Shown one piece after another: positions 18,557 through 26,522 of a stretch of 64,000 nucleotides of DNA; the first letter of the stretch is position 1; each line of letters begins with the position of its first letter. A program made the translations under genes and the position numbers. The notes below the pieces were generated by a model, which ran no database searches, was not told the DNA's origin, and worked only from the letters and a program-made list of their open reading frames with translations. Source of the stretch: Desulfuromonadales bacterium (GTDB taxonomy: Bacteria; Desulfobacterota; Desulfuromonadia; Desulfuromonadales; BM103); contig JAQYVY010000008.1 in assembly GCA_030145195.1 (NCBI GenBank), forward strand, positions 1-64,000. The letters are read 5' to 3'.

Positions 18557-20521
18557 TCAAAGGCCTCCAGACTCTGCAAATTCAATCCAGAAAGTGCAGC
18601 CACCTCCCGGTGTTTCATCGACCCAGGCCCGTCCCCCGTAAGTCTGTGCCACCTTCTGCACAATAGCGAGGCCAAGGCCCGTACCTTTAACGTCCTTGCT
18701 GGTTGAACCCCGACAGAATACTCGGAAAATCCTTTCACGCTCCGTCTCTGGCACCCCCGGACCATGGTCGAGGACATAGAACTTAACTTTGTGTTCCGTT
18801 CTCTCGCCGCCGATTTCGATCGGGCCACCCTGCGGCCCTGCGTAATAGAGGGCATTGCTGATCAGGTTTGTAAAAACTTGAGAGAACAACAGTGCAGGGA
18901 CAGAGACTCCGGGCAGAGGATGAGCCCTCACCTCCACAGCAAATTCAGAGATCGGCTCCTTCAGTTCTACGAGGACCTCTCGCATCACTTCATTGGTGTC
19001 CATGGGTTCCGCAGGCCTATCAAGATATCCAACCTTGGCCAGAATCAAAAGATCCTCCATATGCGCGAGCATCTTGTACCCCTGGCCCTCAATCTCTGAC
19101 AGACAGTCAAGGGCTTGTTCATCGAGTTTGTCTTTGTACTCTTCCCTCAGGAAGTGGGCAAATCCGATAATCGGGGTCAAAGGAGCGCGCAGGTCGTGCG
19201 AGACGGTGCTAACAAACTCTTCCAACTCCCAGTTGGCCCCACGAAGCTCCTCTTCGGCCTTCCTCAGGGCAGCGACCATCTGCTCGAGAACCTGTCCAAG
19301 TTCCCGGGTCTCCGTGGTTCCGCTGATCGGAATGTTTGCCGCAGAAAGCCCCTTTTTCTCGATCAATTTTGCTGACTGCGCCAGCCTCCTAAGAGGTTTG
19401 CTCATGCTACGAGCCAGGGCGAGTGCGATCAGGAAAGAGGCAACCAAGAAGAAGAGCAAAAGGTAGACAACTCCCGTACGTAGCTGCTTGCTAGGCTGGG
19501 CAAGCTCGTCAGTATAAAGAGTCACTCCGATATACCAGTCCAATGGCTCGAAGTAGGTCGCAAAGGCTCGCTTTGTGAATTTATATTGTCCTTCAAAGCC
19601 GGGTTTGTCCCACAGATAATCGAGCGGCTGGTCTGGGTGTTTAGCCGCCTCTACGACATGATCGAAAAAGAGCTCGCCCGTTGCGGGATTCTTCAAAGAG
19701 GCAAACTCCACCCCCGAGATGTTGGGATGAACCAGCATTTCCTTCTTACCGTTGAACATAAACATATAGCCAGTTTCAGCGATCCTGACCTTGGCGAAAA
19801 TCTTTTTTAGCTCCTCAATGATGGCGGCAAGCCGCCTCTGAGATTCAGCCTCAAGGTCATCAATATAAACGCCGGTGCCGAGAATCCAGTTCCACGGTTT
19901 AAACAATTTGACATAGGATATCTTCGGCTGTTTCTTGGAGAGCCCTTGTTGGGTCGGCTTGGGCCAGAGATAATCCACATAACCCTCGCCATGCTCCAGA
20001 GAGAGATCGACCGCTGCGACAAAAAGGTTGTGCTCAATCCCCATCGCGGTATTGAAAGAAGAATCATCAAGCAGTTGACCATCCAGTTCAGGCAGAGTCG
20101 GGTGCATGATCATACGTGGGACAGGTTGTCCCATATCGTTAATCCAGAGATAACCGACACCGTCATCGTAACGCAGAGAGGTGATGGCTTGAAGGGCATT
20201 CCGCTGGGCCGCTTCAACTGACAAACGATCAGACAGGTAGAGTTGGTGGTTCTCGACGAGATGGGAGATGGCGAGATTGACAATGTTTCTCAGCTCTGCT
20301 TTACGCCGCACTAAGGTCGTCTCACGGTGGAAAATGAGGCTATCGTATTCGGTTTCCACACTTAGTCGAACGGCAGCCAGAAGGTCACGAGCATGCTGCT
20401 CCTCAACGCTCGTAAGAGCCCGCTCCATCTCTCTCTGAGCAAAGAAAAAGGTAGCGCTGGTTGTTACAAAAACAGCAACTCCGACAAGCAAAAGGATTCT
20501 TGATCGTAGCGACCGGTACAT
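18557..20521 (-). CDS. Sensor histidine kinase with double Cache sensor domain
   Basis: The 654 residues comprise an N-terminal membrane segment (about 8-28) and two extracytoplasmic Cache-type domains (about 75-225 and 235-345). The Cache domains carry the typical G-Y-L-W / DG-GY and W-ILGTGVYIDD phrases. A second membrane segment (about 350-375), a HAMP linker, a coiled coil, HisKA with His442 in TVSHDLRAPL, and an HATPase domain with GPGVPETERERIF and GTGLGLAI motifs follow. Cache sensors generally bind small organic ligands such as carboxylates or amino acids; the ligand here is unknown. No response regulator is adjacent. The stop lies 28 bp from the convergent glpD stop. Confidence 0.92.
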   Translation of the reverse strand: MYRSLRSRILLLVGVAVFVTTSATFFFAQREMERALTSVEEQHARDLLAAVRLSVETEYDSLIFHRETTLVRRKAELRNIVNLAISHLVENHQLYLSDRLSVEAAQRNALQAITSLRYDDGVGYLWINDMGQPVPRMIMHPTLPELDGQLLDDSSFNTAMGIEHNLFVAAVDLSLEHGEGYVDYLWPKPTQQGLSKKQPKISYVKLFKPWNWILGTGVYIDDLEAESQRRLAAIIEELKKIFAKVRIAETGYMFMFNGKKEMLVHPNISGVEFASLKNPATGELFFDHVVEAAKHPDQPLDYLWDKPGFEGQYKFTKRAFATYFEPLDWYIGVTLYTDELAQPSKQLRTGVVYLLLFFLVASFLIALALARSMSKPLRRLAQSAKLIEKKGLSAANIPISGTTETRELGQVLEQMVAALRKAEEELRGANWELEEFVSTVSHDLRAPLTPIIGFAHFLREEYKDKLDEQALDCLSEIEGQGYKMLAHMEDLLILAKVGYLDRPAEPMDTNEVMREVLVELKEPISEFAVEVRAHPLPGVSVPALLFSQVFTNLISNALYYAGPQGGPIEIGGERTEHKVKFYVLDHGPGVPETERERIFRVFCRGSTSKDVKGTGLGLAIVQKVAQTYGGRAWVDETPGGGCTFWIEFAESGGL

Positions 20522-20653
20522 TAGCCTGCCTTCAAAAGATCAAGTGCATATTCTTCTGTCAGTTTCAGGGAAATTTAGTACTTTTATACTCTATCAACAA
20601 TAGAACAAATTGCACGTATCCAGCGAGGTTGCGTTTGTTCTCCTCTGACAGAG

Positions 20654-21070
20654 TCAAACCGTTTGCCAATAGCGTTGCCAACGCTGCCTGCCCGTAGCCA
20701 GACTGTAGTCCTCAGGAACCCAACATAGACAACCCTTTTGTTGATCAAGAGTCTCCTTGACGGGAATCAGCGCCAGGCACTGGCAAGGCCTCTCAGCAAC
20801 CAACAAACGACAGCCATCAGCACCAAGAAACGAGCATCCAGAGACCAACGAGCGAGGGGCAGGAACTGGTACACCAGACTTCTCCCACAACACCAAGCCC
20901 AGTTCAGGCAATCGGCCGCGCAGCTGTTCAAGCGTCAAATGCTGCCCGAAAAAAAAGAGGGTAAAAAATCGTTCTGGATCAACCCAGATTCCGGGACTTC
21001 CCTGACAGCAACGCCCGCCACATTCTTGGCAGAGGGGTAAATTCAGAGCTTCACTTTCATTTAAAAACAT
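20654..21070 (-). CDS. YkgJ-family cysteine-cluster protein
   Basis: This 138-residue soluble protein carries the family signature CQECGGRCC at residues 14-22 plus further cysteines near 79, 87, 96, 98 and 113-115. Together these form the conserved Zn/Fe-chelating cluster. Cysteine spacing and length fit the YkgJ (UPF0153-like) family, whose biochemical role is not settled. The gene stands alone and is transcribed on the same strand as the Cache kinase. Confidence 0.75.
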   Translation of the reverse strand: MFLNESEALNLPLCQECGGRCCQGSPGIWVDPERFFTLFFFGQHLTLEQLRGRLPELGLVLWEKSGVPVPAPRSLVSGCSFLGADGCRLLVAERPCQCLALIPVKETLDQQKGCLCWVPEDYSLATGRQRWQRYWQTV

Positions 21071-21336
21071 CGGTAAAATTCTCGGTAAAGGCTCGTCACT
21101 CTTTTTGAACTATGGCGAACAACTTTAGTGTAACAGCAAATAGAACGCTAGCGTTGAAAAACACCCATCTTGCGGGTGCGTAAACATATAGAGGATCGAC
21201 CCTGCGCCCTTGACCGTAAAGCCATCGCCAAAAGCACAACCTTAACAGCAACACCTTCCAGCAGAGCATACTCCATATCGCCCTTGTCAAATCCTCTTTC
21301 GCCAATTAGGATAGCCGGTGCCAAGGAGTTTATGTC

Positions 21337-22503
21337 ATGAAAATATGTGTACTGGAACCATTTCATACCGGCTCTCACGCCACCTGGGCCGAGGAGTACG
21401 CGCGTTATAGCCGTCACCAGATCGAATTGCTGACCTTATCCGGGCGGCACTGGAAATGGCGCATGCATGGTGGGGCGGTGACTCTGGCGCGGCATTTTAT
21501 GGAGGTCGGTTACGATCCGGATCTTCTGCTCGCCACCGACATGCTCGATTTGACCACCTTTCTCGCCTTGACCCGCAAAAAAACGGCCGGGTTGCCGATC
21601 GCGCTCTATTGCCACGAAAACCAACTCAGCTACCCCTGGTCGCCAAACGATCAGGATCCAGTACAGAAGCGCGATGCCCACTACGCGTTCATAAATTACA
21701 CCAGCGCCCTGGCTGCCGATGCGGTGCTTTTTAACTCCCGCTATCATCTCGACGTCTTTAATGATCAACTGCCAGAGTTCCTCAAGGGTTTCCCCGACCA
21801 GAACGAACTCTGCAGTCTGGCGCAAATCAAAGCGAAAAGTGCGGTCCTGCCGTTGGGACTCGACCTGCACCGTTTAGATCAATACCGACCAGAGCAAACC
21901 ATAGAGCAATCAAAACCACCGTTGATCCTCTGGAACCACCGCTGGGAATATGACAAAAACCCGCAAGAGTTCTTCCAGGCGCTCTACCGATTGCAGGATG
22001 AGGGGCTCGCCTTCGAGGTCGCGGTTCTCGGCGAATCCTACCGCTCCTGCCCGCCAGTCTTCGCCGAAGCACAGCTGCGACTCGGTGAGCGGATCATCCA
22101 GTTCGGTTATGCCAAGGATTTCGCCGATTATGCCCGCTGGCTCTGGCGAGCCGACATCCTTCCGGTAAACTCTGACCACGATTTTTTCGGGGCCAGCGTC
22201 GTCCAGGCGATTTATTGCCACTGCTCGCCCTTGCTGCCGCGTCGCCTCGCTTATCCCGAGCACCTGCCGACAGCAATGCAAGACCGCTTCCTCTATGACA
22301 ACTTCGAGGACCTTCTGGGACGACTGCGCGTGCTGATTAAGAACCCGACCAAGATAACCGGGGAACTGCGCTCACATGTCAATCGCTACGACTGGAGGGA
22401 ATTGGTTGAAAGGTATGATGAAGAGTTTGAAAGGATGAATACAGCAACGGGCAGGAGGCACGAATGGGAACCGGGAAGGGGCAAGCCAAGGGAAATCAGC
22501 TAG
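21337..22503 (+). CDS. Probable tRNA-queuosine mannosyltransferase (QTMAN/GTDC1-like glycosyltransferase)
   Basis: The 388-residue protein begins with a DUF3524-type N-terminal domain: ICVLEPFHTGSHATWAEE, then LSGRHWKWRMHGGA, and a CHENQLSYPW motif near residue 103. A GT-B glycosyltransferase domain follows, with LILWNHRWEYDKNP near 206 and the donor-site stretch PVNSDHDFFGASVVQA near 285. This architecture is that of animal GTDC1/QTMAN, which adds mannose to queuosine-34 of tRNA-Asp. The same activity here is inferred from homology as I recognise it. AGGAG precedes the ATG by about 8 nt. The last 20 codons are low-complexity and charged. No queuosine genes are adjacent. Confidence 0.8.
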   Translation: MKICVLEPFHTGSHATWAEEYARYSRHQIELLTLSGRHWKWRMHGGAVTLARHFMEVGYDPDLLLATDMLDLTTFLALTRKKTAGLPIALYCHENQLSYPWSPNDQDPVQKRDAHYAFINYTSALAADAVLFNSRYHLDVFNDQLPEFLKGFPDQNELCSLAQIKAKSAVLPLGLDLHRLDQYRPEQTIEQSKPPLILWNHRWEYDKNPQEFFQALYRLQDEGLAFEVAVLGESYRSCPPVFAEAQLRLGERIIQFGYAKDFADYARWLWRADILPVNSDHDFFGASVVQAIYCHCSPLLPRRLAYPEHLPTAMQDRFLYDNFEDLLGRLRVLIKNPTKITGELRSHVNRYDWRELVERYDEEFERMNTATGRRHEWEPGRGKPREIS

Positions 22504-22530
22504 TAGCACAAGGAGATTCCCTTTGGTCTT

Positions 22531-22713
22531 TCACTTATAAGACGGAACAATTAAGGTTTGACCTTCAAGACAACTATCCGCTGCAGCGACAATTTTCACA
22601 CTGTTGCCACAGCCCGGGCAGACTCGTGACGAAACCCATTTGAGATCTTTTTTCATTTGCCGAATTTTTTGGCCACATTTAGAGCAAGAAAGAAAGATTG
22701 ATTCAACAAACAT
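22531..22713 (-). CDS. Small zinc-ribbon protein, 60 aa
   Basis: The 60 residues contain two CxxC knuckles, CSKCG (residues 10-14) and CPGCG (32-36), separated by a basic segment. This is the pattern of a single zinc ribbon. A modest AGGAT-type Shine-Dalgarno lies about 8 nt upstream of the ATG. Function is unknown; nucleic-acid or protein binding is plausible. The gene is convergent with the glycosyltransferase gene. Confidence 0.6.
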   Translation of the reverse strand: MFVESIFLSCSKCGQKIRQMKKDLKWVSSRVCPGCGNSVKIVAAADSCLEGQTLIVPSYK

Positions 22714-23214
22714 AACTGATCCTGAATTAAGTTATTAGCCATCAATAGCGCTGAAGGGCAGCCTGAAACAGTTAATTTATAGATGAGAAACGAACACTCA
22801 TGCTAGCGTAATGAATTGATGGGCAGATCAAGAACATCGCAAACATTGCAATGTTGGCAGGTAACAACCAATGAAGATCCGTGGATATTGCCCTCAAAAG
22901 ATGCCGTAAAATACTGAGCGGAAAGAGTATATACGCCACCACAAGCCCCTCACTTCGCATTAAATTAATCTAGTTTAGCCATCCTGTCTCTCACGTTAAC
23001 GTCAGTCAACTATCGTAGTTCTACAACCTCTATATGTAGTAGCACGCTGTAGAATCTAATGAAAGGGCTGCATCTTGTCAAGAAAAGAATATTTACGAGC
23101 ACCATCGGGTTTGTCTTCGGCACCTGACTAAAGAAAACGAAGGGCTTTGCCGGGCGGATACTATCTCATTGATACGCACGTCGCTCTTGCTTATAATTGA
23201 GCTTCAACTCTATC
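22714..23214. other. Intergenic region, possible gene remnant
   Basis: About 500 bp without a secure gene. A minus-strand 62-codon frame at 22772-22960 encodes two hydrophobic stretches but has no ribosome-binding site, so it is either a decayed membrane-protein fragment or chance. The region ends at the MITE-like element. Confidence 0.4.
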
Positions 23215-23382
23215 CTAGCAGTTTGTCGGACTATCAGGGCTGAAGCAAAAGCTTGAATGTTTGAGACCAGATTTTAGCTTATTTGAGAGTAATAGCCGTA
23301 GCTATTGGTCAAAAAGGAGCTGAGATATGGGCCAAACAGGTGAATTTGCAGCCAGTTCATTGATAGTCCGACAGACTGCTAG
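23215..23382. mobile_element. MITE-like element, 168 bp, with 22-bp inverted ends
   Basis: The left end (23215-23236) and right end (23361-23382) are inverted copies matching at 21 of 22 positions. Both ends finish in CTAG, so the structure can be read as 18-bp terminal repeats (CAGTYTGTCGGACTATCA) flanked by a 4-bp CTAG target duplication. The interior of about 120 bp has no transposase. CTAG duplications are typical of IS5- or IS1182-like elements, which is inference. The right end stops 16 bp before the cyclophilin ATG. Confidence 0.7.
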
Positions 23383-23398
23383 CACAAGGAATAAACTT

Positions 23399-23908
23399 AT
23401 GAGCAGTAAGCCCCTGATCCAGATCGAAACCTCCCATGGCGAAATCTTCCTGGAACTCGACTGCGACAAAGCTCCGGTCAGCGTCGAGAATTTTATTGCC
23501 TACGCCAAAGCGGGCCACTACGACGGCACCATCTTCCATCGCGTGATCAAAGGTTTCATGATTCAAGGCGGAGGTCTAACTCCAAACATGCAGGAGAAAC
23601 CAACCAGAGAGCCGATTGTCAACGAGGCGACCAACAAGCTGAAGAACAAGACCGGCAGCGTCGCCATGGGCCGCACCGGAGAAATCGACAGCGCCACGGC
23701 CCAGTTCTTCATCAACACCGAAGACAACAAAGACCTCGACCATGGCGGCCTTAAACCGGAGATGTATGGTTATGCGGTGTTCGGCCAGGTGGTTGATGGT
23801 ATGGATGTGGTCTACACCATTGAGCAGCAGGGAACGACCAGCGTTGCGGGATACGATGATGTACCGGAGGAACCAATAATAATCCAGACGGTGACCGTCC
23901 TCGATTAA
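23399..23908 (+). CDS. ppiB: Cyclophilin-type peptidyl-prolyl cis-trans isomerase
   Basis: This 169-residue cytoplasmic cyclophilin has the catalytic FHRVIKGFMIQGG segment near residues 48-60, the GSVAMGRTGEIDSATAQFFIN core near 90-110 and the GYAVFGQVVDG motif. It speeds proline isomerisation during protein folding. The frame extends upstream to 23327, but those 24 codons lie inside the MITE-like element. AAGGA is placed 8-9 nt before the ATG at 23399, which gives a normal N terminus. No signal peptide is present. The gene is convergent with the FKBP isomerase, with a terminator between them. Confidence 0.93.
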   Translation: MSSKPLIQIETSHGEIFLELDCDKAPVSVENFIAYAKAGHYDGTIFHRVIKGFMIQGGGLTPNMQEKPTREPIVNEATNKLKNKTGSVAMGRTGEIDSATAQFFINTEDNKDLDHGGLKPEMYGYAVFGQVVDGMDVVYTIEQQGTTSVAGYDDVPEEPIIIQTVTVLD

Positions 23909-24088
23909 CCCGAGTCGTGAGGAAAGTGCCCCAGGAATGACTGTCGTCACTCTAAAACATTTATTCGCCGAACAAACAACAGAGGAAATGCGATTACCAC
24001 CACACACTCCCCGCAACGTGACATCAATATCAAAGGCAAGATTGAGGCATGATCAAGAGTTCTAGTGCAAGATCGTGAACACAGTAAT

Positions 24089-24118
24089 GGGCCAGACGAT
24101 CAGATCGTCTGGCCCTTT
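24089..24118 (+). terminator. Rho-independent terminator between convergent isomerase genes
   Basis: A perfect 12-bp stem (24089-24100 with 24104-24115) and a 3-nt loop are followed by TTTGCTGTTT on the plus strand. The T-run is present only in the plus direction. Confidence 0.8.
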
Positions 24119-24142
24119 GCTGTTTCAGTTGTGTTGTAACCG

Positions 24143-24574
24143 TCAGGTCATTTCCAGGAGTTCAAGCTCGAAGGTCAGGTTCTTACCGGCCAACGGGTGG
24201 TTGGCGTCGAGAATTACCTTGTCGTCGGTAACCTCGGTCACCGTCACAACCATCGGTGGCTGACCTTCACCACCATCTGACTGCAATTGCAGACCAATTT
24301 CAGGGGTCACACCTTCAGCAAACTGGCTGTGTTCAACCTCTATGACCATCTCTTTATGATGTGGCCCATAGGCCTCTTCGGCAGGGATGGTCACAATCTT
24401 GGTTTCACCAATAGACATAGCAACGACTGCCTGGTCAAAGCCATTGATCACCTGCCCTGCCCCCACCACAAACTCAAAAGGTTCACTCTCACGCGAGGTA
24501 TCAAACACCGTTCCGTCATCCAACGTTCCGACATAGTGAACTTTGGCGGTTTTACAATTCTCAGTTTCAGACAT
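24143..24574 (-). CDS. FKBP-type peptidyl-prolyl isomerase (SlyD-like)
   Basis: The 143 residues begin with the FKBP core (VHYVGTLDDGTVFDTS near 9-24, then PFEFVVGAGQVINGFD). They continue with an inserted IF domain (AEEAYGPH...) and end with LAGKNLTFELELLEM, which is the SlyD-like architecture. There is no His-rich metal tail. The longest frame starts 14 codons earlier, but GGAGA lies 5 nt before the ATG at 24574, which also gives the family-typical start. The role is folding and chaperone activity in the cytoplasm. Confidence 0.9.
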   Translation of the reverse strand: MSETENCKTAKVHYVGTLDDGTVFDTSRESEPFEFVVGAGQVINGFDQAVVAMSIGETKIVTIPAEEAYGPHHKEMVIEVEHSQFAEGVTPEIGLQLQSDGGEGQPPMVVTVTEVTDDKVILDANHPLAGKNLTFELELLEMT

Positions 24575-24730
24575 GTCTTCTCCATTTTTCACAGATTTTT
24601 TATCTTTGACTAACATACCGTTGATCTGCTGTGAAGTAGATAAAGGCTATTTCCGTGTTTTTTAAAAATGATGGTGATCAGACGCTCCTTGTTTTGACCA
24701 AGAGGTTGTGCTGAAGATGCCACGCAGAAG

Positions 24731-24747
24731 TTTTTTTTGGGGGGGGG
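24731..24747. repeat. Homopolymer tract T8-G9
   Basis: Eight T residues are followed directly by nine G residues in the spacer between the citrate synthase terminator and the FKBP gene, about 155 bp upstream of the FKBP start codon. Long G runs are prone to slippage in replication and to sequencing error. Confidence 0.8.
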
Positions 24748-24774
24748 AGAGGACTCAAGAGTTCGCGTTTGAAC

Positions 24775-24808
24775 AAAAAAAGGGGCGCCCCAAGAGGCAC
24801 CCCTTTTT
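24775..24808 (-). terminator. gltA: Citrate synthase terminator
   Basis: On the minus strand a 9-bp GC-rich stem (24781-24789 with 24796-24804, one G-U wobble) is followed by a run of six or more T residues. It lies 23 bp downstream of the gltA stop. Confidence 0.85.
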
Positions 24809-24830
24809 ACTTGCATAGGAACTGTTGGAG

Positions 24831-26141
24831 TTAGATACCAGCAGCTTCTTCCAGCATTGCCGTGGTCACAGACTTCGGACGCTCAATGGCGTAACCGAGA
24901 GCACGGTCCCAAGTGATGTTGGCGAGGCAACCAAGGGCGCGGCCAATACCGAAAAGTACAGTATAGAATTCGTATTGGGTCACACCATAGTACCACTGGA
25001 TGACGCCAGACTGTGCGTCGACGTTTGGCCAGGGGTTTTTGGCTTTGCCATGCTCGGTGAGCACGCCAGGAGCAACTTCGAAGATCATCTTGACCAGCTT
25101 GAACAGCGGGTAATCTTTGAGACCTTCTGTCTTCATGCAGAACTCACGCTGTGAAGCATAGCGGGGGTCAGTCTTACGCAGAACGGCATGACCGTAACCT
25201 GGAATAACCTGACCACTGTTGAGAGTGTCCCACAGAGCTTTCTTGAGGCCGTCTTCGGTTGGCACTTCGCCGCCCAGTTTAGTCATGAATTCCTGAGTCC
25301 AACGGAGAACTTCTTCGTTAGCCAAACCGTGCAGAGGACCTGCCAGGCCGTTGAGGCCGGCGCTGTAGGAGTAGTAGGCATCGGAAAGAGCAGAAGCAAC
25401 CAGATGAGTGGTATGTGCGGACACGTTACCGGACTCATGGTCAGAATGCAGGATGAAGTACATACGTGCAACGTCATCATAAGGAGCTGCGATGCCCATC
25501 ATGCGAGCAAAGTTGCCGCCCATATCCAGAGCGGGATCAGCTTCGATATGGGTATCGCCCATGTACTTCATGCGATAGATGTATGCGCCAAGAGGACCGA
25601 GTTTGGCCATCATGTTGTCGCAATCATCGAACATGTCTTCCCAGCAAGTCATCTTGTTGAATTTGCCAGCCGCGTAGTTGGTAGAGAACACGGAGTCACG
25701 CTGCATGACAAGGACGCCAGTGGAGAACATTGTCATTGGATGGGTGTCACGAGGCATAGCACGCAGTACGTCGACAACGTAAGCAGGAAGCTGAGATTTC
25801 GCTTTCCAGGATTCAACAATTTCCAGGGTCTGCTCCATGGTCGGAACATCGCCGGTCATCAGCAGGTACCAGAAACCTTCCACGTAGGGATAATCACTGC
25901 CCGGAAATTTTGGCAAAGCTTCGAAAGTTTCAGGGATGGTCATGCCACGAAAGCGGATACCTTCAAAGGGATCCAGGTAAGAGATGTCCGTTACCAGGCT
26001 CTTGATGCCGCGGGCTCCCCCGATAGTCTGGGCAATAGTAACATCGCCGAGTTTAACATCGCCAAACTCTTTAACCAGACGGGTAGTCCGAGGACGATGC
26101 TCATCAATTTTCTTACGAAGAACTTCTTTCAGTGTCGACAT
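24831..26141 (-). CDS. gltA: Citrate synthase, eukaryote-like (Geobacteraceae) type
   Basis: The 436-residue enzyme condenses acetyl-CoA and oxaloacetate at the entry of the TCA cycle. Active-site histidines are seen in LHSDHESGNVSAH (near 230) and PGYGHAVLRKTDPR (near 315). The long N-terminal part with RFRGMTIPE and the overall alignment pattern resemble mitochondrial citrate synthases. Geobacteraceae are known to carry this eukaryote-like form, used for acetate oxidation. The gene stands alone with its own terminator, and a small hairpin (26172-26188) lies in its leader. A Shine-Dalgarno AGGAGA precedes the ATG. Confidence 0.95.
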   Translation of the reverse strand: MSTLKEVLRKKIDEHRPRTTRLVKEFGDVKLGDVTIAQTIGGARGIKSLVTDISYLDPFEGIRFRGMTIPETFEALPKFPGSDYPYVEGFWYLLMTGDVPTMEQTLEIVESWKAKSQLPAYVVDVLRAMPRDTHPMTMFSTGVLVMQRDSVFSTNYAAGKFNKMTCWEDMFDDCDNMMAKLGPLGAYIYRMKYMGDTHIEADPALDMGGNFARMMGIAAPYDDVARMYFILHSDHESGNVSAHTTHLVASALSDAYYSYSAGLNGLAGPLHGLANEEVLRWTQEFMTKLGGEVPTEDGLKKALWDTLNSGQVIPGYGHAVLRKTDPRYASQREFCMKTEGLKDYPLFKLVKMIFEVAPGVLTEHGKAKNPWPNVDAQSGVIQWYYGVTQYEFYTVLFGIGRALGCLANITWDRALGYAIERPKSVTTAMLEEAAGI

Positions 26142-26522
26142 ACGCTCTCTCCTTTAGTGGAATGGAATGGTGGTGGGGAAATCCCACCAGAGTTAACTGT
26201 CCCTTGCTCTCAACAAACAATTTCTACATGACAAATCATCTCGCCGACAAATCTGAGCCAGTACGTTAAATCCGCACCGGGCTACCGGATAAATGCGGCG
26301 GGATGGAATGGAAAGGGGATCAAAGCCTGTAGGACTCCGCAAACCTTTAACTATTCTCATTTTCCAAATAATGTTCTAACAACTCCCCCCTAACCTGTCA
26401 AGTCGATTTTGTATACAGTATGCGATTTCTTTTTTTCCTGAATGACACCTTTTCATTTGCTTTCGTAATTCACCATGGTAATATGCTTAAAAATTAAGCA
26501 TGATACAGGTTATGTCCCATCT
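26142..26522. other. Divergent promoter region between gltA and dusB
   Basis: No gene is seen here. On the gltA side there is a perfect 6-bp stem with 5-nt loop (26172-26177 with 26183-26188) in the expected leader. On the dusB side a sigma-70-like promoter is present at 26457-26484. The middle holds long T- and A-rich runs. Confidence 0.5.
26457..26484 (+). promoter_or_regulatory. Probable sigma-70 promoter of dusB operon
   Basis: TTGCTT (26457-26462) and TAATAT (26479-26484) are separated by 16 bp. Transcription would start near 26491. That is after the first in-frame ATG (26475), so it supports translation from 26523 instead. Confidence 0.45.

Noticed and set aside
21096-21305. 69-codon minus-strand frame with hydrophobic stretches
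   Set aside because: Starts at TTG without a convincing ribosome site and lies in the promoter region of the glycosyltransferase gene; could still be a small membrane protein.
22772-22960. 62-codon minus-strand frame with two hydrophobic segments
   Set aside because: No ribosome-binding site and no stop-proximal terminator; noted only as a possible remnant.
25188-26231. 347-codon plus-strand frame opposite citrate synthase
   Set aside because: Clear shadow of gltA, whose full active site reads on the other strand.
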